Source: Robinsoniella peoriensis (GTDB lineage: Bacteria > Bacillota > Clostridia > Lachnospirales > Lachnospiraceae). From it: DNA of 64,000 bases. Within the stretch, counting starts at the first letter, position 1; each line of letters begins with the position of its first letter. The stretch lies in NCBI RefSeq assembly GCF_042680125.1, contig NZ_JBHTNY010000011.1. The stretch is one strand, 5' to 3'. Shown here in pieces: positions 44,576 through 52,336 of this stretch. Both the position numbers and the translations under genes were made by a program. Below the pieces are notes generated by a model that saw only the letters and a program-made list of their open reading frames with translations, was not told the DNA's origin and ran no database searches.

Positions 44576-45025
44576 ATGAGTATAAATTGTGAAGTTGTCA
44601 AAGATTTACTGCCGCTGTATCACGATAATGTATGCAGTGAAGACAGCCGTAAGTTAATTGAGGAGCACTTATCCACCTGCTTAAAGTGCACAGAAGAGCT
44701 AAAGCAAATAAATGAAGAAATTTTGACAGTAAGTCATACGGAGGATATAAGCCTGATAAGTAATATTTCGAAAAAATGGAAGCGAGACATATTATCTGCT
44801 TTTTTACTGGGTACCTTAATGCTTTCGATTCTGGCAAGCATTGGCTGTGCAGCAGCATTTATGGCAATAGGAAGCTATGTTACGGCAGAGGGTGTATTAG
44901 TGGAACCCTTTGCATTAATTCCAATTGCATATTTTTTTGCATTTACTGCGATACTGTCTGCAATCGGCTTAGCTGTCACTTATCTTGTGAAGCACAATAA
45001 AAAGAAGAGGGAGATAAAGAAATGA
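44576..45025 (+). CDS. Zinc-finger (ZAS) membrane anti-sigma factor
   Basis: A 149-residue protein with an N-terminal zf-HC2 domain. The zinc motif is H-x3-C-x2-C in EEHLSTCLKC (about 30-39) with an upstream C5 and DLLPLYHDNVCSE. Two TM helices follow at about 68-92 and 103-130. It would sequester the ECF sigma factor encoded just upstream, and the thiol-based zinc site could respond to oxidants. It overlaps the next gene by ATGA. Confidence 0.9.
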   Translation: MSINCEVVKDLLPLYHDNVCSEDSRKLIEEHLSTCLKCTEELKQINEEILTVSHTEDISLISNISKKWKRDILSAFLLGTLMLSILASIGCAAAFMAIGSYVTAEGVLVEPFALIPIAYFFAFTAILSAIGLAVTYLVKHNKKKREIKK

Positions 45026-45657
45026 AAAAAGCTTTTAAAGTAATTGGAATTATAGTTGCCGTAATAATCAGCATTGTTATAATACTGGCTGTTCTCCTGC
45101 TGATCAAGGGTCCAAGTGATGTTATTGTTTTAACGGAAGAAGAATTGAATGCGCAGAATTCCGAGCAAATTGAATTATTTTCGAACATAGATATATCCGG
45201 TTTTAACACGGCAACGCTAACCGGTGAAACGGTATCTTCCGACATTTTTAAAGATTATGAAATTACAATGATAAACCTGTGGACAACGGATTGCAGCCCC
45301 TGTATTGCTGAAATGCCCGATATTGCAAAGTTGTATAATGCAAAACCAAAGGGCAGCAATATTATTTCAATTTGTGTCGATACTGTGAATCTTAAAAAAG
45401 ATATAGACAAAAAAGCAGTTAAATTCGCGACCCGAATTATGAGTGATGCAGGTGTGAATTTTATGACACTTATTCCTGACCAAGTGCTTCAAGAGGAGCT
45501 AACAGACCGGACGAATATTTTTCCGACAACTATTTTTGTAGACAGTAAGGGCAAGGTGGTCGGAGAGCCTCATTTTGGAGGTACATCAGAAGATGACTAC
45601 AGAGAAGCGATTCTAGATAGAATTGCTCTTGTTTCAAATAAAACAGAGCAGAAATGA
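45022..45657 (+). CDS. TlpA-like membrane-anchored thioredoxin
   Basis: A 211-residue protein with an N-terminal anchor helix (about 6-30) and an extracytoplasmic thioredoxin-like domain. The active site is CSPC in NLWTTDCSPCIAEMPDI (about 94-97), followed by cis-Pro in IFPTTIFVD. This is the TlpA/ResA layout of extracytoplasmic thiol-disulfide reductases. It overlaps the anti-sigma gene by four bases and is followed by the CXXC micro-protein and the 4Fe-4S membrane protein, which could supply its electrons. Confidence 0.9.
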   Translation: MKKAFKVIGIIVAVIISIVIILAVLLLIKGPSDVIVLTEEELNAQNSEQIELFSNIDISGFNTATLTGETVSSDIFKDYEITMINLWTTDCSPCIAEMPDIAKLYNAKPKGSNIISICVDTVNLKKDIDKKAVKFATRIMSDAGVNFMTLIPDQVLQEELTDRTNIFPTTIFVDSKGKVVGEPHFGGTSEDDYREAILDRIALVSNKTEQK

Positions 45658-45668
45658 AAGGTGTTAAT

Positions 45669-45815
45669 ATGAAATTCACACGTCTTATTTACTTTAAATT
45701 TTATATTCTGGTAGCATCACTGGTGATGATAGGAATTGGTTTTATGCGGGAGGAACAATTCACGGTTCTAAAAAAAGCAGTCAACATTTGTCTTGAGTGC
45801 ATAGGGATAGGCTGA
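45669..45815 (+). CDS. CD1871A family CXXC micro-protein (48 residues)
   Basis: A 48-residue protein with a basic start, one TM helix (about 9-27, FYILVASLVMIGIGF), a short charged stretch, and the C-terminal CLECIGIG, the conserved CXXC tail of the family named after C. difficile CD1871A. The ribosome site GAAAGGTG precedes the ATG. Its stop overlaps the ATG of the 4Fe-4S gene (TGATG). The CXXC would sit next to the membrane on the outer side. Function is unknown; an electron or disulfide relay is inferred. Confidence 0.85.
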   Translation: MKFTRLIYFKFYILVASLVMIGIGFMREEQFTVLKKAVNICLECIGIG

Positions 45816-46657
45816 TGAATCAAATGAAAAACAAAAGACATATCATTCAGCTGGTCTCTGTCATTTTTACAAATGGGTATTTGGCCGGGTACACCAAGGG
45901 AAAAATATTCACGGGAAACACAAAGCTGTTTTGTGTGCCGGTACTTAATTGTTATTCCTGCCCAGGAGCACTGGGTTCTTGCCCAATAGGGGCACTGCAG
46001 GCGGTATTGGGAGATTACAACTATAATTTTTCCTTTTATGTTTTCGGGTTTATTATGCTGTTTGGTGTTTTACTCGGGCGCTTTATCTGTGGATTTTTAT
46101 GCCCTTTTGGGTTTATACAAGACTTGCTTTACAAAATTAAAACCCCGAAGCTAAAAATACCAGGCAAGGTCGATAAACTCCTGCGGTATCTAAAATATAT
46201 TATTTTACTCGTTTTCGTTATTGCTCTGCCGATTATTATTACAAATCAATATGGAATGGGAAATCCATTTTTTTGCAAACTGATTTGCCCCGCCGGAACA
46301 TTAGGCGGCGGTATCCCCCTGATGGCAATTAATGAAGAATTAAAAAACACTATAGGGTTATTGTTTTATTGGAAATTAGGCATATTGATTGGGATTTTGC
46401 TATCTTGCATTTTTGTTTATCGCCCCTTTTGCAAGTACCTTTGTCCATTGGGAGCACTGTATGCCTTATTCAATAAATTCAGTTTTTATCAGCTTGCCAT
46501 TGATAAGGCAAAGTGCACTAACTGTAAGCTGTGCGTGAAAAACTGCAAAATGAATGTGGAAGTTACAAAAGATATCAATAGTAAAGAGTGCATCCGCTGC
46601 GGCGAGTGTAAAAGCATCTGCCCACATATGGCGATTAGTTCCCGTTTCAGCAGATAG
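45815..46657 (+). CDS. NapH/YccM-like 4Fe-4S membrane protein
   Basis: A 280-residue membrane ferredoxin. Four or five TM helices are interspersed with cysteine motifs: NCYSCPGALGSCPIGA, CGFLCPFGFIQD, FCKLICPAGT, FCKYLCPLGALY. Two classical [4Fe-4S] motifs close the protein (CTNCKLCVKNC and CIRCGECKSICPH, about 232-270). Such proteins pass electrons between the cytoplasm or quinol pool and outside partners. The start at 45815 overlaps the CD1871A-type stop, so translation is coupled. It ends the five-gene cassette; a terminator follows. Confidence 0.92.
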   Translation: MNQMKNKRHIIQLVSVIFTNGYLAGYTKGKIFTGNTKLFCVPVLNCYSCPGALGSCPIGALQAVLGDYNYNFSFYVFGFIMLFGVLLGRFICGFLCPFGFIQDLLYKIKTPKLKIPGKVDKLLRYLKYIILLVFVIALPIIITNQYGMGNPFFCKLICPAGTLGGGIPLMAINEELKNTIGLLFYWKLGILIGILLSCIFVYRPFCKYLCPLGALYALFNKFSFYQLAIDKAKCTNCKLCVKNCKMNVEVTKDINSKECIRCGECKSICPHMAISSRFSR

Positions 46658-46698
46658 TCACTGTTTGGCATTCGCCGCAGCACCTTTCGGGTGCCGGC

Positions 46699-46726
46699 AA
46701 AAAGCCGGGCGCACCTGGCTTTTTTA
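46699..46726 (+). terminator. Terminator of the redox cassette
   Basis: AAAAAGCCGGG-CGCA-CCTGGCTTTTT with T6. Overlaps a smaller stem CCGGC-AAAAA-GCCGG just upstream. Confidence 0.88.
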
Positions 46727-46809
46727 ATCTTGTAGAGCAGGCTCTGGAGGCTTTTTGGTCATGGATCGATCAACGGAAGTCAACCCGGAAGGATAAAGCT
46801 GTCACATAT

Positions 46810-46850
46810 AAATTACTCCAACTCATAAAGGGTCGGAGTAATTTTATTTT
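46810..46850 (+). terminator. Second stem-loop before the sugar locus
   Basis: AAATTACTCC / GGAGTAATTT around a 14-base loop, then TATTTTAT. What RNA it ends is unclear. The rest of 46727-47060 is AT-rich without a gene. Confidence 0.6.
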
Positions 46851-47068
46851 ATGCCGCGTCATTATTTGGTAATTGCAATGTAACAAAACAAATCAAATTG
46901 CAAAAATTTAAATGTTTGTAAAAATAAATTCAAAAGTTGAAAATGTAGTTTTATATAAATATTTATGTGAAAATATATAATCTTTATATTCTAATCAATA
47001 TTAATATAAGAAATGCACAAAATACAACAAGTAATATTGTTAAAATATACAGAATAACGATAATTTGC

Positions 47069-47110
47069 TTGAATAAATTTAAATATTATGGTACTATTGA
47101 TTTAAATCAA
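47069..47110 (+). promoter_or_regulatory. Promoter and palindrome for the sugar ABC operon
   Basis: TTGAAT at 47069-47074, 17-bp spacer, TACTAT at 47092-47097. A perfect palindrome TTGATTTAAATCAA covers 47097-47110, immediately downstream of the -10; it also equals the Fnr/Crp-type TTGAT-N4-ATCAA pattern. Confidence 0.5.
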
Positions 47111-47205
47111 ATTTAAATAAATTTAAGAAATGACAAGAAAAGACTTGAATATTTAAAGAATGATTTAAATTATTCAAAAAATATTTTATTCAGGAGGATT
47201 TCATT

Positions 47206-48537
47206 ATGAAGAGTAAAAAGATTACATCATTATTATTGGTATCAGCTATGCTGGCTGCAACGGTTCTGAGTGGATGTTCCGGCGGCGGTTCAGGGGCTGG
47301 GACAAATGCCGGGACGGAAGCTGGAACTGCAAAAGGAAGTGAAGCAAAGCAAAACGGTGCGTCTTCGGGAGATTCCACAGAAGTGACATTCTGGACATTA
47401 AATACCAGGCAGAATGCAGTGGACCCAATTGTGGAAGAATTTAATGCAGCACATGACGATATGAAAGTTACCGTTGCTTATTATGATACCGATGGTATTA
47501 AGGATGCATGTAAGGTTGCGGCTTCTTCTAAAACACTTCCGAATATGTGGTTCAACTGGGGCGGAAGCCTGGGCGGATTCTATGCGGAAAACGGACTTAC
47601 ATATGATATGACGGAATATGCAGGGGAACATAAATGGAACGAAACATTCAGTGAAGGAGCGTTGACGCTGTGCGAACTTGGCGGACAGCTTTCCGGTTAT
47701 CCAACCAGCTACAATGTACTTGACGTTTATTATCGAAAAGATATTTTTGAAAAATACAATATTGCAGTACCTTCTACCTTTGAAGAGTTTGAGCAGGCAT
47801 GTGCGGTATTAAAGGAAAATGGTATTACACCCATTTCCACAGCGGGACTAAACGGATGGCATGTAATGCGTTTTGTTGAACTTTTAATTGAACACTATGC
47901 CGGGGCTGAGGAACATGATAAGATGAATACCTTTGAAAGCAGTTATGATAATGATGCTACGGTACAGGCACTGACAAAATATAAAGAATTCTGTGATAAG
48001 GGTTATTTTCCGGAAGGATTTGTTACAGCAGACCCCAATGATACCCAGATGGCAGTATTTTCAGGAACAGCCGCAATGGATATTCAGGGACAGTGGTACG
48101 ATGGAAAAATCGTACAGGAAGAACAGGATATTAATCTGTACGGAACATTCCCGTTCCCTTCAGGCGGAACAAACAGATTATCGGCATTTGTGGAGATGAC
48201 ACAGTTTAATGCAGACAATACGGATGCTCAGTTAAATGCTTGTGTGGAATTTATGGATTATTATTACAGCAAAGAAAATACAGACAAGTATGCAGAATAT
48301 TATAATCTGCCGCTTCCAAAAGCAGATGCAGAAATGCCGGAAGGGCAGCCCAATGTTCCGATTATGCTGGAAACAGCGGAAAAGAATGGTACCTTTACGA
48401 TTACCGATCAGGCTTTCCCGACAGAAATCGCAGATGCCCTGTTTGATGTGCAGGACGGAATAGCAAACGGGCAGACCTCACCGGAGGATGGAGCAAAGAA
48501 GATCCAGGAAGCGATTGACGCTTACAATAATAAGTAA
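47206..48537 (+). CDS. ABC sugar transporter, substrate-binding lipoprotein
   Basis: A 443-residue family 1 (MalE/UgpB-type) binding protein. The signal peptide ends in lipobox LSGC with the lipidated C24, followed by a Gly/Ser/Thr linker to about residue 55 and the bilobal domain (EVTFWTLNTRQNAVDPIVEE ...). PEGFVTADPNDTQMAVFSGTAAM is a typical family-1 segment. It captures a sugar or short glycoside outside the membrane for the two permeases encoded downstream. AGGAGG precedes the ATG. The ligand is unknown; gene context suggests an apioside or related pentoside. Confidence 0.93.
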   Translation: MKSKKITSLLLVSAMLAATVLSGCSGGGSGAGTNAGTEAGTAKGSEAKQNGASSGDSTEVTFWTLNTRQNAVDPIVEEFNAAHDDMKVTVAYYDTDGIKDACKVAASSKTLPNMWFNWGGSLGGFYAENGLTYDMTEYAGEHKWNETFSEGALTLCELGGQLSGYPTSYNVLDVYYRKDIFEKYNIAVPSTFEEFEQACAVLKENGITPISTAGLNGWHVMRFVELLIEHYAGAEEHDKMNTFESSYDNDATVQALTKYKEFCDKGYFPEGFVTADPNDTQMAVFSGTAAMDIQGQWYDGKIVQEEQDINLYGTFPFPSGGTNRLSAFVEMTQFNADNTDAQLNACVEFMDYYYSKENTDKYAEYYNLPLPKADAEMPEGQPNVPIMLETAEKNGTFTITDQAFPTEIADALFDVQDGIANGQTSPEDGAKKIQEAIDAYNNK

Positions 48538-48606
48538 GTTCCCATGATTCTGTACCGGCGGGTGAATTGCTTTGCCTGCCGGATAACAATAGATTGGAGT
48601 GAAACC

Positions 48607-49479
48607 ATGAAGAAAAATACTAAAATAGACTGGGGTGCATATGCATTTATGATTCCGGCAGGGATTATCTATCTCTCCGTAATTGTTGCGCCGGTGTGTT
48701 ATTCCTTTTTTATAAGCCTGTTCAAATGGAATGGAATCGGCGATATGGAATTTGTAGGGGCAAAAAATTACATACAGTTATTTACCAATGACCCGATTTT
48801 TATAACCGCTATTAAAAATAATCTGATTTGGATTGTGCTAACTGTTTTTGTTACGATGACGGTAGCACTTGCCTTTGCAGTAATATTGAATAAGAAATTT
48901 AAGGGGCGCACATTTTTTCGTGGATTCTTTTATTTTCCATGTGTAATCGCTCCAATCGCTGTATCGATTATCTGGAGATGGATTTATAACCCTAATATCG
49001 GATTTATTAATCAATTCTGCCAGGCACTTGGAATTAATTTTTCCCAGAGCTGGATATCAGATCCGAATGTTAGCTTATATGCAATTTTTGCGGCATCTTT
49101 ATGGCAGGCAATCGGTCAGCCTATGATTCTGTTTCTCGCGGGACTTCAGGCAGTATCAATTGATGTACTGGAGGCAGCAACGATTGATGGGGCATCCGGT
49201 ATTAAGAAATTTTTCTTTATTACCGTACCGCTTCTGAAAGAGACATTTGTAATCGTCATAGCGACTCTGGTAGTGGCAGCCATGAAAGTATTTGATGTGG
49301 TGCAGGGACTTACCGGCGGTGGGCCAAATAACTCCACACAGATGCTGTCTACCTATATGTATTCTCAGACTTTCCAGTACAATAATGTAGGTATGGGAAC
49401 GACGGTAGCGTGTATTATGGTTATCATCATGCTGGTTGTAATTGTGCCGTATGTTGTATTTACGGCGAAAGAAGATTAG
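48607..49479 (+). CDS. ABC sugar transporter permease (MalF/UgpA-type)
   Basis: A 290-residue permease with six TM helices. The EAA loop that contacts the ATPase reads EAATIDGASGIKKFFFITVPLL (about 198-219), quoted here only as its core EAATIDGAS. The ATG at 48607 follows TTGGAGTG; an upstream extension is non-conserved. It sits between the binding protein gene and the second permease gene in one operon. No ATPase gene is present, as is common for Firmicutes CUT1 systems that share an MsmK-type ATPase. Confidence 0.93.
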   Translation: MKKNTKIDWGAYAFMIPAGIIYLSVIVAPVCYSFFISLFKWNGIGDMEFVGAKNYIQLFTNDPIFITAIKNNLIWIVLTVFVTMTVALAFAVILNKKFKGRTFFRGFFYFPCVIAPIAVSIIWRWIYNPNIGFINQFCQALGINFSQSWISDPNVSLYAIFAASLWQAIGQPMILFLAGLQAVSIDVLEAATIDGASGIKKFFFITVPLLKETFVIVIATLVVAAMKVFDVVQGLTGGGPNNSTQMLSTYMYSQTFQYNNVGMGTTVACIMVIIMLVVIVPYVVFTAKED

Positions 49480-49488
49480 GAGGCTGTT

Positions 49489-50328
49489 ATGGATGGAAAA
49501 CAGATGAAAATTTCAAAAAAAGTGATCCTGTATGTCATATTGGCGGTACTGGCGCTGATCTGGATTGTTCCTATGCTCACCCTGCTTCTGACAGCGATCA
49601 AAGGAAAAAAAGATTTCTACAGCGGGCTCAGCCTGTTCAGCGTTCCGGCAGAGATTGCCTGGGATAACTTTACCAATGCAATTACCAAAGGAAGACTGCT
49701 TACTTACATGAAAAACGACCTGATTGTTTCCGGTCTGAAGGTGCCCATTGGAATTGTTATTGAAGCTCTGGCTGCTTTTGCACTAACCAGGCTGAATATC
49801 AAACATAAAACCGGATGGTTTGTGTTTTTCCTGGTGGGAATGATGCTTCCCATGCAGACAGCACTGGTTCCGATCAATATTATCTACAGTAAATTAAATC
49901 TTTTAAATTCTTATTTCGGTTTATTTTATGTATATGTTGGTTTTGGAATTTCTTACGGCATTTTGATACTCAGAGGATTTTTTAAAGGGATACCAAAGGA
50001 TATCGATGAGGCGGCTTATATTGATGGCTGTACCAGGTGGCAGATGTTCTGGCGGATATTACTTCCCATTGCAAAACCGGCAGTGGCAACGCTTATTATA
50101 ACGGATTTTCTGGCAACCTGGAATGAATACCTTTTAGCAAGCGTTATTATAAATGATAATATGAAGAAGACGGTTCCGGTAGGTATTATGACTTTTGTTG
50201 GGGAACATGGTACGGATTATGGTTATCTCTGTGCCGGTGTACTCTTATCGGTGATACCGGTATTGGCAGTCTATCTGATTTTCCAGCGCTATTTTGTAGA
50301 AGGTATGGCAGGAGCTGTGAAATCGTGA
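49489..50328 (+). CDS. ABC sugar transporter permease (MalG/UgpE-type)
   Basis: A 279-residue permease with six TM helices. The EAA loop is DEAAYIDGCTRWQMFWRILL (about 170-189). TTAGGAGGC precedes the ATG, nine bases after the first permease gene. It completes the membrane channel of a CUT1 importer with the preceding two genes. ATPase must come from elsewhere. Confidence 0.93.
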   Translation: MDGKQMKISKKVILYVILAVLALIWIVPMLTLLLTAIKGKKDFYSGLSLFSVPAEIAWDNFTNAITKGRLLTYMKNDLIVSGLKVPIGIVIEALAAFALTRLNIKHKTGWFVFFLVGMMLPMQTALVPINIIYSKLNLLNSYFGLFYVYVGFGISYGILILRGFFKGIPKDIDEAAYIDGCTRWQMFWRILLPIAKPAVATLIITDFLATWNEYLLASVIINDNMKKTVPVGIMTFVGEHGTDYGYLCAGVLLSVIPVLAVYLIFQRYFVEGMAGAVKS

Positions 50329-50397
50329 TGTTTCATAAAAAGGGATAGGAAATGGCAGTCAGACAGAGCTGTCTGCCGGGAAAGCGAGGATATAGAC

Positions 50398-51933
50398 ATG
50401 AAATTACGCAGCTATGAGAAACAAATTGAAAAGTGGGATATACTGGAGATTGCCTGCGAAGGACCGGATGATGGAAATCCTTTTGTGGATTATCAGATCC
50501 GGGGTGTATTTGAAAGTAAGAATGAAGTAAAAAGCATAGATGGGTTCTATGACGGAAATGGGATTTACAAAATACGGTTTATGCCATCTTTTGAGGAGAA
50601 TTATACATTTGAGATTATAGGAAATTTTAGCGATGAGACAGTAAAAGGGGAATTTATTGTAACGGCTCCATCCAGGGATAACCATGGACCGGTGCATGTG
50701 GCTAATACATATCATTTTGCTTATGAAGACGGAACCCCATATTATTCCATCGGAACTACCTGTTATGTATGGGAACTGCAGTCTGAAGAGTTACAGGACA
50801 AAACACTGGAGACCTTGAAGAACAGTGCATTTAATAAAATCCGGTTTTGCATTTTTCCAAAGCATTATGACTATAACCTCACAGAACCAAGATCTTATCC
50901 GTATGTGGGAACCCCTTGTGACAGCTCGGTGCTCACCAAGGAAAACTTTATGGAATACAATGGGGCGGCAGAGGGCAATGACTGGGATTTTGAACGGTTT
51001 AACACAGAGCATTTCCAGCATATCGAAAAGTGCATCGGGCAGCTTCGTGATCTGGGAATTGAAGCGGATCTCATTGTGATGCACCCATATGACCGATGGG
51101 GATTTAGCATGATGAATGAAAAATGTGATGATCTGTATTGGAAATATGTAATTGCCCGCTTTGCAGCTTATCGAAATGTGTGGTGGTCCCTGGCAAATGA
51201 ATACGATCTGATGCCTCAAAAATCCATAGCGGACTGGGAGCGTTATGCGAAGATCATCTGTGATTTTGACCCATATGCCCATCTGCGTTCCATCCATAAC
51301 TGCAAACCTTTTTACGACCACTCCAGACCATGGATTACCCATTGCAGTATCCAGCGGCAGGATGTCTATAAATCTGCTGAACTGGTAACAGAGTGGAGAG
51401 AGCGGTATAAGAAACCGATTGTGCTGGATGAAATCGCCTATGAAGGGAATATTCAGCATGGATGGGGAAATATCAGTGGAAGGGAACTTACCAGGAGATT
51501 TTGGGAGGCATCCCTTCGGGGCGGCTATGCAGGACATGGAGAAACTTATATGCATCCCCAGGATATTCTCTGGTGGTCCCACGGCGGTGAACTTCACGGA
51601 GACAGCCCGGAAAGGTTCAAATTCCTCTATCGTATATTAAGTGAAACACCAGGTATGGGGCTGATGCCAATACAAAGAGGATGGGATGAAATATGTGCAA
51701 CGGCTGAATCCACCACAGCAGCAGGCAAACCGGTACAGGATTATTATTTGTGCTATTATGGATTCAATCGTCCTGCTTTTCGGGAGTTTTATTTTGATGA
51801 AGAGAGCAGATTTGAAGTGGAAGTGATCGATACCTGGGAAATGACAATAGAAAAGAAAGGCGTGGCATCCGGGAAGTTTAAAGTGGAACTGCCAGGGAAG
51901 GAATACATGGCAGTGCGGCTTCGGCGTGTATGA
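50398..51933 (+). CDS. Cytoplasmic glycoside hydrolase, DUF5060 / TIM barrel / DUF5605
   Basis: A 511-residue glycosidase candidate. The N-terminal beta-sandwich (about 1-90, DUF5060-like: IRGVFESKNEVKSIDGFYDG) is followed by a TIM barrel (about 100-420) and a C-terminal beta domain (DUF5605-like, 425-511). The barrel resembles the DUF4038/GH140-type fold used by apiosidases. Likely catalytic acids of the clan GH-A pattern are E268 after N267 (LANEYD, strand 4) and E345 (IVLDEIAYEG, strand 7). No signal peptide, so it acts on imported glycosides. It follows the transporter genes and precedes the pentose genes, with GAAAGCGAGG upstream. Substrate is inferred from context. Confidence 0.82.
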   Translation: MKLRSYEKQIEKWDILEIACEGPDDGNPFVDYQIRGVFESKNEVKSIDGFYDGNGIYKIRFMPSFEENYTFEIIGNFSDETVKGEFIVTAPSRDNHGPVHVANTYHFAYEDGTPYYSIGTTCYVWELQSEELQDKTLETLKNSAFNKIRFCIFPKHYDYNLTEPRSYPYVGTPCDSSVLTKENFMEYNGAAEGNDWDFERFNTEHFQHIEKCIGQLRDLGIEADLIVMHPYDRWGFSMMNEKCDDLYWKYVIARFAAYRNVWWSLANEYDLMPQKSIADWERYAKIICDFDPYAHLRSIHNCKPFYDHSRPWITHCSIQRQDVYKSAELVTEWRERYKKPIVLDEIAYEGNIQHGWGNISGRELTRRFWEASLRGGYAGHGETYMHPQDILWWSHGGELHGDSPERFKFLYRILSETPGMGLMPIQRGWDEICATAESTTAAGKPVQDYYLCYYGFNRPAFREFYFDEESRFEVEVIDTWEMTIEKKGVASGKFKVELPGKEYMAVRLRRV

Positions 51934-52238
51934 AAATAGAAAAGCAGAAATTTTTATAAATGATATAGGTAAGATTGGGCATGACGGGAGTCGTGCCCTT
52001 TTTGCTATGGATAAAAGCTAAATATAAGAATTACGGAATTTTATATAAATAATAATTCAGTTCGTTTATATAAAAAATTATAGTAAAATTTATATGAATA
52101 TTTATAGCGATTCGCCATATTTGATGTAAAAAGCGTATTACTACTAATATAAAAGATGTTTTTCACAAATTAAGTACTGCAAAATTAGAGGAAAACAACA
52201 AAAATTAAATATAAGAATAAAATTTTATATAAAAATAC
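51934..52238. other. AT-rich control region upstream of the isomerase operon
   Basis: No gene. After the glycosidase stop a stem GGGCATGACGGGAGTCGTGCCCTTTTT (GGGCA...TGCCC, 51977-52001) with T5 is a good terminator. The rest is strongly AT-rich and carries TTTTATATAAAT-like words that also occur upstream of the transporter operon (46950-46970), and CGTTTATA at 52063-52070. Confidence 0.6.
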
Positions 52239-52266
52239 TTGAATTATTTACATAAACGTTTATAAT
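52239..52266 (+). promoter_or_regulatory. Promoter with LacI-type operator, isomerase operon
   Basis: TTGAAT at 52239-52244, 16-bp spacer, TATAAT at 52261-52266. The perfect palindrome ATAAACGTTTAT at 52252-52263, with a central CG as in LacI-family operators, overlaps spacer and -10, a classic repressor position. Confidence 0.65.
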
Positions 52267-52336
52267 ATAAGTATAGAAAAAGATAAATACAAAGTAAATA
52301 AATGAAACATGAAAAATCAAATTGGAGGTAAGGATT

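Noticed and set aside
50791..51597. Long minus-strand frame opposite the glycosidase (268 codons)
   Set aside because: Antisense shadow of a real gene; no ribosome site and no recognisable domains.
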